Assembly (NCBI GenBank): GCA_934754775.1
Contig: CAKVIM010000023.1
Span: forward strand, 1-21,868
Origin: an uncultured Candidatus Melainabacteria bacterium
Lineage (GTDB): Bacteria; Cyanobacteriota; Vampirovibrionia; Gastranaerophilales; Gastranaerophilaceae
Direction: 5' to 3'
DNA: 21,868 bases
How positions within the stretch are numbered: the stretch's first letter is position 1; every line of letters begins with the position of its first letter. The position numbers and the translations under genes were made by a program. The notes beneath the pieces are model-generated. The model made no database searches. It worked only from the letters and a program-made list of their open reading frames with translations, and was not told the DNA's origin. Of this stretch, positions 8,080 to 14,503 are shown piece by piece.

Positions 8080-8713
8080 ATTCAGCTTAGAAGAAATTGT
8101 CGGTATTGCTGAAGATATTAATGAATGCGTATTAGAATTATTGTTACAAACATTGGTTGCAGAAAACTTGTTGATTTATCGGAATGGTATGTATATTTAT
8201 AACAAAGTAAAAACTGTTAGTATCAACAAAAAATATTCCTTACTAAAATATTATCCGCCAAAGATTTTAGATATAGTTATTAGATGTTTTGGAACAGGAA
8301 TTTCAATAGAAGAATGTTCTAATATTACAGATGTACATCAAAATCAAGTATTAAAATTGTACCGAACATTCAGAGAACTTATATATGTTAGACAGGTTGC
8401 AATTCTCAAAAATAAATATACAAAAGAACCACAAAAATATAGAACCAGAACATTTTTTGAAAACCAAATTTTTTATTTTTATATTTACAACAATCAAGTT
8501 TTTGTGATTGATAAACCATTCAAAAGCGACAAAGAAAAAGCATTTACAAGTGATGAAATAAAAGAATTTAAGAAAATTTATTGCTATCTCTCAAGGTTAG
8601 AATGTCATAACCAAAATAAAAATTTTTTAGGGTATAAATTAGCAGAAAGTATATGGCGAAGAAATAAAGCTTTTGAAGATTTATACCACGATATTCAGAA
8701 TTTAATAAAATAA
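8039..8713 (+). CDS. Unrecognised third protein of transposition module 1, probably DNA-binding
   Basis: The 224-residue basic protein has no firm family assignment. Residues 10-50 look like a winged-helix (KFSLEEIVGIAEDINECVLELLLQTL...GMYIYN). Residues about 80-120 look like a second helix-turn-helix (GISIEECSNITDVHQNQVLKLYRTFREL), in a style that recalls the N-terminal half of IS1/IS1595-type proteins. No intact DDE catalytic triad is visible after it. AAAGGA lies about 12 bases before the ATG, and the start overlaps the ATPase gene by 41 bases. By position it could be an accessory target-selection or regulatory subunit (a TniQ-like role), or the element's repressor; neither is shown by sequence. 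Confidence 0.75.
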   Translation: MKDRILKLCKRLDKFSLEEIVGIAEDINECVLELLLQTLVAENLLIYRNGMYIYNKVKTVSINKKYSLLKYYPPKILDIVIRCFGTGISIEECSNITDVHQNQVLKLYRTFRELIYVRQVAILKNKYTKEPQKYRTRTFFENQIFYFYIYNNQVFVIDKPFKSDKEKAFTSDEIKEFKKIYCYLSRLECHNQNKNFLGYKLAESIWRRNKAFEDLYHDIQNLIK

Positions 8714-8736
8714 CTTCAAATTTTAAGAAATGTTAA

Positions 8737-8750
8737 GGGGAATATTCCCC
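8737..8750. promoter_or_regulatory. Palindrome GGGGAATATTCCCC, candidate operator copy 1
   Basis: This is a perfect 14-base palindrome 23 bases after the preceding stop. It shares GGGGAA-N2-TTCCCC with the element at 8857-8874. It could be a repressor operator or a transposase-binding site. Confidence 0.5.
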
Positions 8751-8856
8751 AATTTTTAAATTTGCCTGTATTCTTTTAATAATCAAATTTTAAAATGAAA
8801 TATATATTTATTCTAAAAAATGACGTTTTGTTTTTACTGTATTTGAGATTTTCAAA

Positions 8857-8874
8857 GTGGGGAAAATTCCCCAC
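8857..8874. promoter_or_regulatory. Palindrome GTGGGGAA-AA-TTCCCCAC, candidate operator copy 2
   Basis: Eight-base arms flank a 2-base centre. It is the second copy of GGGGAA-N2-TTCCCC and lies 40 bases upstream of the TATAAT at 8914, a suitable place for control of the second early operon. Confidence 0.5.
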
Positions 8875-8953
8875 CCACAAGCGTTAAAGCCTTTTCATAT
8901 TCCTAATTTTAAATATAATAAAAAGATATAAAGGATTTGGATTTTTCTGTAGA

Positions 8954-8985
8954 GCTAGAAGTAGCCTTGTTTAAGGCTGTCTTTT
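8954..8985 (+). promoter_or_regulatory. Overlapping, mutually exclusive hairpins in the early-operon leader
   Basis: GCTA-GAAG-TAGC (8954-8965) and AGCCTT-GTTT-AAGGCT (8963-8978, followed by GTCTTTT) share bases 8963-8965, so only one can form at a time. The second resembles a weak intrinsic terminator. An attenuator is possible but unproven. Confidence 0.35.
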
Positions 8986-9025
8986 AATGTGCAAAATTAG
9001 CCAAATTACCTACGAAAATTTAAAA

Positions 9026-9073
9026 TTAGGCTTCTTGATATAGCTACGTGCCTTGCACACGCCTAATCAAGAA
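9026..9073 (+). promoter_or_regulatory. Leader with crossing inverted repeats over the ner-like gene's ribosome-binding site
   Basis: TTAGGC (9026-9031) can pair with GCCTAA (9061-9066), and TTCTTGAT (9032-9039) with ATCAAGAA (9066-9073). A small GTGC-CTT-GCAC hairpin (9048-9058) sits between them. The order a-b-a'-b' is pseudoknot-like, or gives alternative folds. The b' strand touches the AGAAAGGA ribosome-binding region of the gene at 9087, so the fold could control translation. Confidence 0.35.
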
Positions 9074-9086
9074 AGGATCGGAAGAT

Positions 9087-9305
9087 ATGAAAACAATCAC
9101 TATTAATCCAAGAAGACTTTTTGCAGTTGCGGCTGTAATGATGTTCAACTTAAGTTCGAAAGAAATTCAAGAAAACGTACACGTTTCAAGAAGTGTAGTA
9201 AGCAGACATTTGCTTGGTGTGCGTGAATCTCAAGAGATTAATTTATTCCTAATTGAAAAAGTTTTTTGTATGAGAGTGACGGAGTTTGAAATTATTGATG
9301 GATGA
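9087..9305 (+). CDS. Ner-like small helix-turn-helix regulator
   Basis: The 72-residue protein has one HTH (LSSKEIQENVHVSRSVVSRHLLG, residues about 25-47). Its size and position immediately before the MuA-type transposase match Ner/early-regulator genes of transposable phages, which bind the early promoter and limit transposase expression. The ATG at 9087 is preferred to an upstream GTG because of AAAGGATCGGAAG just before it and because the upstream part belongs to the structured leader. It overlaps the transposase start by 8 bases. Homology to Ner itself is not certain. Confidence 0.7.
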   Translation: MKTITINPRRLFAVAAVMMFNLSSKEIQENVHVSRSVVSRHLLGVRESQEINLFLIEKVFCMRVTEFEIIDG

Positions 9306-11265
9306 GTTGGTAATAAAAAAGAATACTAACAATAATTCGTCTTGGATTAGTATTTTAACTGCATCCGAGCTGTTAAATCGTTCTGCCAAAACAATAAAGG
9401 ATTATTGCAGAACAGGAAAATTTATCTGCAAAGTTTTGAAACAAGGTAGACAACTTGAATATTTAATAAAATTAGATTGTTTGCCCCAATATGCACAAGA
9501 TAAATATTGCGGTAATGATTGTTCTGAAAAATATTCTGATGCACCTGAATGGGCAAAACAACAAGCTGAAAAATATTTACCGATAATTAAAGCATCTGAA
9601 AATATAAAAGGTAGTGCATTACAGGAGTTTATATCAACTTGGAATGCTACTCATAACAAAAGTTTTAAGACTTCATATTCTGCATTAATAAAAATGAAAA
9701 GAAGATATTTTCAATATGGCATAAATGGTTTATTAGCAAATTATGGAAAATGTGCCGGTAAAAGTATTGTAAGTGATGATTATTTTGATTACTTCAAAAA
9801 TCTTTATTTAATCGAAGGTGCGCCTTCTGCAAGTTCTTGTTGGGATATGACTTTTGGATATGCCAAAAGACTTAATAACTCAATTTTAAAAGAAGAATTT
9901 CCAAGTGTAAAAACTTTTATGCGCAGATTAGAACGTGAAATTCCTTCGCAAAGCATTTATTTAGCAAGATATGGTCAATCTGCGTGGAATCGCAAATACG
10001 GCGGATATATAGAAAGAGATTATTCAAATATTACTTGCGGCAAAGTTTGGGTGTCTGACCACGCTCAAATCGATGTCGCTTGCTTTACGGACAAAGGAAC
10101 GGTTGTGTTCCCTTGGGTTACTGTTTGGCGTGACTATAAATCAGGAAAATGGTTGGGTTGGCTGTTGCAAACAGGAAATCCAAACTCAGACCATATCTTT
10201 CAAACCTTCTACTATTCTGCTTCCAAATACGGTTTACCTGAAGATGTGATTATTGATAACGGTAAAGATTACCGCTCAAAAGATTTTGCAGGCGGTAGAA
10301 ATCATTTTAAAGTAGATATAAACGAAGGTAGAGCAAATTCAATGCTTAATGAATTAAATGTAAATGTGCATTTTGCTTTGCCATACAACGCTCAAACCAA
10401 ACCTGTTGAACGCGATTTTCTAAAAATAAAAGAATTATTATCAAAACATTGTGTCGGATATCGTGGCGGAAATGTTGTTGAAAGACCTGAAAAATTAGCA
10501 AAAGAAATCAAGCAAGGAAAAATTGTTACCTTCACCGATTTCAAAAAAATATTTGACGATTTTATCACTAATATTTTAAACAAACGACCATCTCAAGGTA
10601 AGAACCTCAAAGGCTTATCACCTGATGAATTGTTTAATCAAGAATTCACAGAAATTATTACACCATCTAAAGATGCTTTGAAATTATTCTGCATGAGAAC
10701 ATCACGCAATTTCACAATCGGAAGAAACGGAATCAAAGACAATTCTTTAGACATAACTTACTGGAACGATTGGCTAATAAGCTATACAGGTGAAAAAGTT
10801 TACTTGAGGCGTGATATCCAAAACTACAAAGAAGCTTGGGTATTCAAGTTAGATAATGACGAATTTATCGGAAAAGTTTCTGCCGTTAAAGCCGTTGCTG
10901 CATTACACGCTGATAAAATTTCGAAAGAAGAATTCAAAGAAGCAATGTCGATTAAAAAACGAAATCTCAAAATTGCTAAAGAATACATTAAACAAACAAG
11001 AGAAATTTCACTTGAAGAACAATGTGAAAACTACAAATATGCTTATGCAACTCTTGAAAAAGAATACCAAAAGCCACAAATTTCAAAAATGGCTAATACA
11101 AATATGGACAAAGCAATCCGCAGGAATAAGAAGATGGAGTCTCGTGGAACACAAGATTTGTCAATGTTTCTAGCAGAATCCAAAGTACAAGAGCATCCTC
11201 TGTATTTATTTGAAACTGACAAAATCATTGAAGAAAAAATGAAGGAGGTTGCTAATGGATATTAA
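9298..11265 (+). CDS. MuA-type DDE transposase, module 2
   Basis: The 655-residue protein has full MuA-like architecture. The N-terminal winged-helix is SWISILTASELLNRSAKTIKDYC (residues 14-36). Repeat-binding helices follow, including FKTSYSALIKMKRRY. The catalytic core has D254 (WVSDHA), D320 (IIDNGKDY) and E371 (KPVERDF). A C-terminal beta-barrel and a basic tail complete it. It is clearly distinct from the module 1 transposase, with different N-terminus, core and tail. ATG 9298 is chosen over the TTG at 9286; GGAG lies at 9281-9284. It overlaps both neighbours (8 bases with the ner-like gene, 11 with muB). It catalyses integration and replicative transposition of the prophage. Confidence 0.93.
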   Translation: MDELVIKKNTNNNSSWISILTASELLNRSAKTIKDYCRTGKFICKVLKQGRQLEYLIKLDCLPQYAQDKYCGNDCSEKYSDAPEWAKQQAEKYLPIIKASENIKGSALQEFISTWNATHNKSFKTSYSALIKMKRRYFQYGINGLLANYGKCAGKSIVSDDYFDYFKNLYLIEGAPSASSCWDMTFGYAKRLNNSILKEEFPSVKTFMRRLEREIPSQSIYLARYGQSAWNRKYGGYIERDYSNITCGKVWVSDHAQIDVACFTDKGTVVFPWVTVWRDYKSGKWLGWLLQTGNPNSDHIFQTFYYSASKYGLPEDVIIDNGKDYRSKDFAGGRNHFKVDINEGRANSMLNELNVNVHFALPYNAQTKPVERDFLKIKELLSKHCVGYRGGNVVERPEKLAKEIKQGKIVTFTDFKKIFDDFITNILNKRPSQGKNLKGLSPDELFNQEFTEIITPSKDALKLFCMRTSRNFTIGRNGIKDNSLDITYWNDWLISYTGEKVYLRRDIQNYKEAWVFKLDNDEFIGKVSAVKAVAALHADKISKEEFKEAMSIKKRNLKIAKEYIKQTREISLEEQCENYKYAYATLEKEYQKPQISKMANTNMDKAIRRNKKMESRGTQDLSMFLAESKVQEHPLYLFETDKIIEEKMKEVANGY

Positions 11266-12133
11266 AACCGAATTACGCTCTCTGATGGAAGCAAAAGGCT
11301 TTAGTATGGGCTTTGTATCAACTGCAACAGGAATTGCAAAATCTACAATAAGTATGTGGATGAACGATACCTACAAAGGCAAAATTGATAAAATTAATGA
11401 CAAAATTAATAATTTTATCCAACGTGAAAAAGAACGCTCTTTGAACGAAGAATTACCTTTTGTTGATACTTCAATTGTAGGCTACATCACAGAAATCGGA
11501 CGTGTTTGCCATACAACAGGCGGTATCGGAGTTTGTGTAGGTAAAGCAGGACTCGGTAAAACCGTAGCAGTAAAAAATTATACAAAAGAATTCTTGGATT
11601 CAATCCTAATAGAAAGCGATTCCGGCTATACGGCTAAATCACTTCTACTTGAGATTCACAAGCGTTTAGGCTTGAGTTCTAAAGGCTCAGTCTACGATTT
11701 GATGGGTGAAGTAGTTAACAAATTAAATAATTCAGGCAGATTACTGATTATTGATGAGGCTGAAAATTTACCATACCGAGCCTTAGAAATTGCTCGCAGA
11801 ATCCACGATAAAACAGGTATCGGAGTCTTATTGGTTGGTAGAAATATTTTGTACGAAAACTTGAGAGGGTACAAAAATCAATACGACCAACTTTATTCAA
11901 GAGTTAAATATTTTAAATCACTAAACAGGCTAATGTTGAGCGATGTTATTGATTTATTAAAAGCATCAAATCAGAATCCTGCTCTAGCTGATTCATATTT
12001 AAAATATTCAGATGGTAATACAAGAAAATTAGACCATTTGATATCTCACAGCATCAGCATTGCCCACGTAAACGGTAAGGCTGAGGTCGATGATGTTGTG
12101 ATTAAAAAGACTTCTGAGTTACTGATGGCATAG
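11255..12133 (+). CDS. MuB-like AAA+ target-selection ATPase with N-terminal HTH, module 2
   Basis: The 292-residue protein has MuB layout: an N-terminal Cro-type HTH (GFSMGFVSTATGIAKSTISM, residues about 15-34), a linker, then an AAA+ domain with Walker A GKAGLGKT (96-103) and Walker B LLIIDEAENL. LARRIHDKTGIGVLLVGR-like sensor sequence and a helical C-terminus (NTRKLDHLISHSISIA) follow. MuB binds target DNA, activates MuA and gives target immunity. A strong GAAGGAGG precedes the ATG, which lies inside the end of the transposase gene (11-base overlap), as expected for coupled A-B expression. Confidence 0.92.
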   Translation: MDIKTELRSLMEAKGFSMGFVSTATGIAKSTISMWMNDTYKGKIDKINDKINNFIQREKERSLNEELPFVDTSIVGYITEIGRVCHTTGGIGVCVGKAGLGKTVAVKNYTKEFLDSILIESDSGYTAKSLLLEIHKRLGLSSKGSVYDLMGEVVNKLNNSGRLLIIDEAENLPYRALEIARRIHDKTGIGVLLVGRNILYENLRGYKNQYDQLYSRVKYFKSLNRLMLSDVIDLLKASNQNPALADSYLKYSDGNTRKLDHLISHSISIAHVNGKAEVDDVVIKKTSELLMA

Positions 12134-12145
12134 GGGGAAATAAGT

Positions 12146-12307
12146 ATGAAATCAAAGGTTTTGAAATTCCGACTCGAAACTTGGTTATACATTTTAATAA
12201 TATTCCTCGCCATTTTTAACTTGGGGGTTCAGTTTGGAATAATACAAGGCAAGCAATTGCTAAAACAAGAATTGGAGTCAAATTATGGTATCATCATTCC
12301 AAATTAA
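12146..12307 (+). CDS. Single-pass membrane peptide in the early operon
   Basis: The 53-residue protein has a basic N-terminus (MKSKVLKFRLE), one hydrophobic helix (WLYILIIFLAIFNLGVQFG, residues 13-31) and a short polar tail. A GGGGGAA ribosome-binding sequence precedes the ATG and the gene overlaps gemA by 23 bases, so it is probably translated in the early operon. There is no recognised family. Small membrane peptides are common in early phage operons (superinfection exclusion, host takeover), but no function is shown here. Confidence 0.6.
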   Translation: MKSKVLKFRLETWLYILIIFLAIFNLGVQFGIIQGKQLLKQELESNYGIIIPN

Positions 12308-12719
12308 GAAAATCCACACCCTCAAAAATTTGTTGAGCATTGATAACGATTTATACATCGATATGCTTATGAGTTTTGGTGTTCAATCTTCTAAAAATCT
12401 GACATTTACAGAAGCTAATATTTTATTGGAAATTTTAGAAGAAAAAGCCGTTGCTCAAAATTTATGGGTTAAGCAACCGAAAAAATACGAATCACTAAAA
12501 CGCAACGAGAATATGGCATCAAGTGCGCAGCTTCGAATGATAGAAAGTCTTTGGCGTGAAATTGCCTACATCAACAACGACAAATTTTCTAAAAGTTCAT
12601 TGAGAAAATTTTTGAAAAACAAATTTAAGATTGACGACATAATGTTCCTGACAAAAACAAAAGCTACTAAAGTTATTCAGGGTATTATGGCAATTAAAAA
12701 AAGTATAAAAAAGGTGTAG
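12285..12719 (+). CDS. gemA: GemA/Gp16-family phage regulator (DUF1018)
   Basis: The 144-residue protein carries the Gp16/GemA signature. MASSAQLRMIESLWREIA is followed by SLRKFLKNKFKIDDIMFLTKTKATKVIQGIMAI. In Mu and relatives GemA is an early gene reported to alter host gene expression and DNA topology. GGAG lies about 11 bases before the ATG. Its place after muB and before mor follows Mu gene order, which supports the prophage assignment. Confidence 0.88.
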   Translation: MVSSFQIKKIHTLKNLLSIDNDLYIDMLMSFGVQSSKNLTFTEANILLEILEEKAVAQNLWVKQPKKYESLKRNENMASSAQLRMIESLWREIAYINNDKFSKSSLRKFLKNKFKIDDIMFLTKTKATKVIQGIMAIKKSIKKV

Positions 12720-12757
12720 CTACCCTTAGAACATAGAAAAAACAGAAGGAGAAAACA

Positions 12758-13063
12758 ATGGAAATGACAATGGTAGAAAACAACAAAATGGGAAATCAGT
12801 TCTTTGGTGAAATCGAAACAGAAGAAAAGGAAACAAAAACTAAAGAACAAAGCTTTTTAGAAGAAATCCAAAATATGGCTACCAAAGCAGAAGATGCTTT
12901 AGCACAAGCAACTTTTCAATTAGGACAAGCAACACTTGACCCTGATAAATGGAGCGAAAGAAATGTAAAAACGCTTGAATGTAACATTTTGAAAGCAAAA
13001 GTAAAATTGCTTGATGACATATCATCAATTTTTATTGATATGTTTAATCCTGAAATTGCGTAG
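12758..13063 (+). CDS. Acidic helical early protein of unknown function
   Basis: The 101-residue protein is not recognised. The N-terminal third is strongly acidic/charged (EIETEEKETKTKEQS). The rest is predicted helical, with heptad-like Ala/Leu repeats (MATKAEDALAQATFQLGQ). It has no Cys pairs and no membrane segment. AGAAGGAGAAAA gives a strong ribosome-binding site. Its TAG stop (13061-13063) supplies the first base of the hammerhead ribozyme, so ribosomes finishing this gene would sit on the ribozyme's 5' strand. Confidence 0.75.
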   Translation: MEMTMVENNKMGNQFFGEIETEEKETKTKEQSFLEEIQNMATKAEDALAQATFQLGQATLDPDKWSERNVKTLECNILKAKVKLLDDISSIFIDMFNPEIA

Positions 13064-13127
13064 GTCGAAACGGTTGGCTAACAGTGCAAGCCGACCGTCT
13101 TAGAGTAATGCTCTAACTGATGAGACC
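13063..13127 (+). ncRNA. Type II hammerhead self-cleaving ribozyme
   Basis: All conserved core elements are present in circularly permuted type II order. Stem II 3' strand GGTC is at 13063-13066 and GAAA at 13067-13070. Stem III pairs 13070-13078 with 13090-13098 (9 bp including the A-U next to the site and one G-U) with an 11-base loop. The cleavage triplet GTC is at 13097-13099. Stem I is TTAGAG/CTCTAA (13100-13105/13111-13116) with a 5-base loop. The catalytic CTGATGA is at 13117-13123 and stem II 5' strand GACC at 13124-13127, which pairs with GGTC. Cleavage is predicted between 13099 and 13100. It lies in the + strand early mRNA, between the acidic-protein gene and mor. Hammerheads are known from bacterial and phage genomes. 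Confidence 0.93.
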
Positions 13128-13146
13128 AAATTAGAAGAGGACTGAT

Positions 13147-13449
13147 ATGGATTACAAACCTTGGATGGATTCAATAACTGTTGAAGATTTACCGAATGAC
13201 GATTTAAAATTCGTTGCGGTAAATGCCGGAATGAGATGTGCATTAACCCTAATTTTGAGCGTACCGGGGCTTACCGTTAGCATACCTCGGAATGCTTTAA
13301 AACTGGTAAAAGAACGACATATTTTAAATGAATATGACGGTACAAAATTTTCGTTAAACAAATTAGCCGTTGAATGTGAAGTTTCGCAAAGGCACGTTTA
13401 CAAAATCCTTGAACGGCATTTAAGTTCTACATCTACCCCAAACTCATAA
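13147..13449 (+). CDS. mor: Mor/C-family transcription activator
   Basis: The 100-residue protein follows the Mor family pattern. An acidic N-terminal helix (TVEDLPNDDLKFVAVNAGMRCALTLI) comes first. The dimerisation strand has SIPRNALKLVKERHILNEYDG in place of the usual YiPk..R...I...f.G. The C-terminal HTH is LNKLAVECEVSQRHVYKILERH. In Mu, Mor switches on the middle promoter and its relative C the late promoters. As last gene of the early operon it is the best candidate for activating the repeated - strand promoter modules downstream. The leader left after ribozyme cleavage is 47 bases. AGAAGAGGA lies about 6 bases before the ATG. The protein is shorter than Mu Mor (129 residues). Confidence 0.85.
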   Translation: MDYKPWMDSITVEDLPNDDLKFVAVNAGMRCALTLILSVPGLTVSIPRNALKLVKERHILNEYDGTKFSLNKLAVECEVSQRHVYKILERHLSSTSTPNS

Positions 13450-13483
13450 AACAGTGTATGTCTGTAAATTACATCGTTTCCCA

Positions 13484-13509
13484 CTCCGGCAGATGCCGGA
13501 GTTTTTTTT
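13484..13509 (+). terminator. Terminator of the early (+) operon
   Basis: CTCCGGC-AGAT-GCCGGAG (13484-13501) is followed by eight Ts, 35 bases after the mor stop. The T-run is only on the + side, so it stops the early transcript before it enters the convergent array. Confidence 0.92.
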
Positions 13510-13519
13510 ATTTGTTTTT

Positions 13520-13675
13520 TTATTTTTCGATTTCGGCTTGTAACTCTTTTATATATAAAGCCGCTCCGCCTAAAATATTTCTACAATTAGTATAACCATA
13601 AGTTTCGTATATATTACCTTCTTCTGTAATGCCGACTATATATTTACCTTTTTGAAATAATATTTTTTCTGTCAT
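13520..13675 (-). CDS. Small phage protein of unknown function (51 residues)
   Basis: The reading frame starts MTEKILFQKGKYIVGITEEG and ends with a helical KELQAEIEK. AAGGAGG lies 5 bases before the ATG and the start is 10 bases after the stop of the upstream 74-residue gene, so it is the second gene of that unit and the last one before the convergent early terminator. It is unrecognised; small size and a perfect ribosome-binding site are the evidence. Confidence 0.7.
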   Translation of the reverse strand: MTEKILFQKGKYIVGITEEGNIYETYGYTNCRNILGGAALYIKELQAEIEK

Positions 13676-13685
13676 ATTTACCTCC

Positions 13686-13910
13686 TTATTGAATTTCATT
13701 GTTATCTAAATTTTCAACAGCTGTTATTGAATCCATTGCGATATTGTATTTTTTACCATTTTCATCAACGCAGGTTGCAAATGGGATTTCTCCATCAGCA
13801 TAAACATTTGTCCAAGTGTAAATTACAATTCCAATTTTTTGTGTGTTCCAATTTAAAACCTTTGTTCCAAATAATGTTCTGTCTAAATCTTTTAAATTTT
13901 CTAATGCCAT
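13686..13910 (-). CDS. Small phage protein of unknown function (74 residues), unit A
   Basis: Residues 1-20 are helical; after that the pattern suggests beta strands (KIGIVIYTWTNVYADGEIPFATCVDENGKKYNIA), as in small SH3-like or DUF folds. It is unrecognised. AAAGGA precedes the ATG, and module A lies directly upstream. It is followed by the 51-residue gene. Confidence 0.7.
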   Translation of the reverse strand: MALENLKDLDRTLFGTKVLNWNTQKIGIVIYTWTNVYADGEIPFATCVDENGKKYNIAMDSITAVENLDNNEIQ

Positions 13911-13941
13911 AATTTTGTCCTTTCTGTTTATTTACATTCAC

Positions 13942-14004
13942 ATTAATCGAATAGATGCAACGACTATTCAAGTCTATTGCACCTGTTTCGTATCATTCGG
14001 ACAC
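13942..14004 (-). promoter_or_regulatory. Repeated promoter-like module, copy A
   Basis: On the minus strand the module reads GTGTC-CG-AATGATAC (13990-14004), 41 bases, then GATTAAT (13942-13948) and TGTA, 31 bases before the ATG. It has a -35-like TTGAAT 18 bases before ATTAAT. The central part diverges from the other copies but keeps AATAGA...TCTATT symmetry. It drives the 13910/13675 gene pair. Confidence 0.7.
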
Positions 14005-14007
14005 ATT

Positions 14008-14364
14008 CTAAATTTCGATTTTAACGGCATTTATAAGTTCGTAGTTATTAGTTCCACAAGCATAGAATCTACTTGTTACTTGAGTTAATCCTGCTAGTTT
14101 TGCTCCTTGCTTTTCAAATTCAGCTAATATATCAATCAAACTTGCAAACCTAGACGATATAGTAATTTCTTTCAAACCAAACTCTTTGCAATTTTTGATT
14201 ATGCCTTCAACATCGCTTTCCCATATAACATCATTAAAATCTAAAATTTCATTTGTTGTTTCTTGTGTTCTAATGTATGCCCAGTAAAAAGTTCTGTTAA
14301 TTCCAACATCTTCTAATCTTACGTCTTTGTTTTTTACTTCTTCAATTTTGTTAATCTTTTTCAT
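14008..14364 (-). CDS. Phage protein of unknown function (118 residues), unit B
   Basis: It looks like an alpha/beta fold: FYWAYIRTQETTNEILDFNDVIWESDVEGIIKNC, then GLKEITISSRFASLIDILAEFEKQGAKLAG and a C-terminal strand. No catalytic motif is recognised. AAAGGA precedes the ATG. The stop is three bases before box 1 of module A, and module B lies upstream. Monocistronic. Confidence 0.75.
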   Translation of the reverse strand: MKKINKIEEVKNKDVRLEDVGINRTFYWAYIRTQETTNEILDFNDVIWESDVEGIIKNCKEFGLKEITISSRFASLIDILAEFEKQGAKLAGLTQVTSRFYACGTNNYELINAVKIEI

Positions 14365-14399
14365 TTTGAGTTCCTTTCTTTGCTTTGTTTTACATTTAC

Positions 14400-14462
14400 A
14401 TTAATCACTCTCAATTAACTAAATTTGAACTCATTGTTAAGGATTCTGTATCATTTAGACAC
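14400..14462 (-). promoter_or_regulatory. Repeated promoter-like module, copy B (between divergent genes)
   Basis: On the minus strand it reads GTGTC-TA-AATGATAC (14448-14462), 41 bases, then GATTAAT (14400-14406), 35 bases before the ATG. The -35-like hexamer is TTCAAA. Because the acetyltransferase is transcribed the other way from just beyond box 1, the dyad box could serve both directions. Confidence 0.7.
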
Positions 14463-14503
14463 ACTCTATTTTGTGCTATTATTTAACCAACTAGAGGTTA
14501 TAT

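Larger units (their letters stand above)
8714..9086. other. Non-coding control region between the two transposition modules
   Basis: These 373 bases carry no gene. They hold two near-identical palindromes (8737-8750 and 8857-8874), a TATAAT at 8914-8919 that is the best -10 candidate for the second early operon (no convincing -35), overlapping hairpins at 8954-8982, and a leader with crossing inverted repeats at 9026-9073. The right end of module 1 and the left end of module 2 should be here if they are separate elements, but no matching terminal repeats could be identified by eye. Confidence 0.6.

Noticed and set aside
8941..8985. Resemblance of TAGAGCTAGAAGTAGC to a Cas9 guide-RNA scaffold
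   Set aside because: The match is to the engineered tetraloop form, there is no cas gene or repeat array, and simple overlapping hairpins explain it.
8714..9086. Matching terminal inverted repeats or target-site duplications for module 1
   Set aside because: No convincing partner for the 5291-5320 sequence was found here by eye, so no element ends are claimed.
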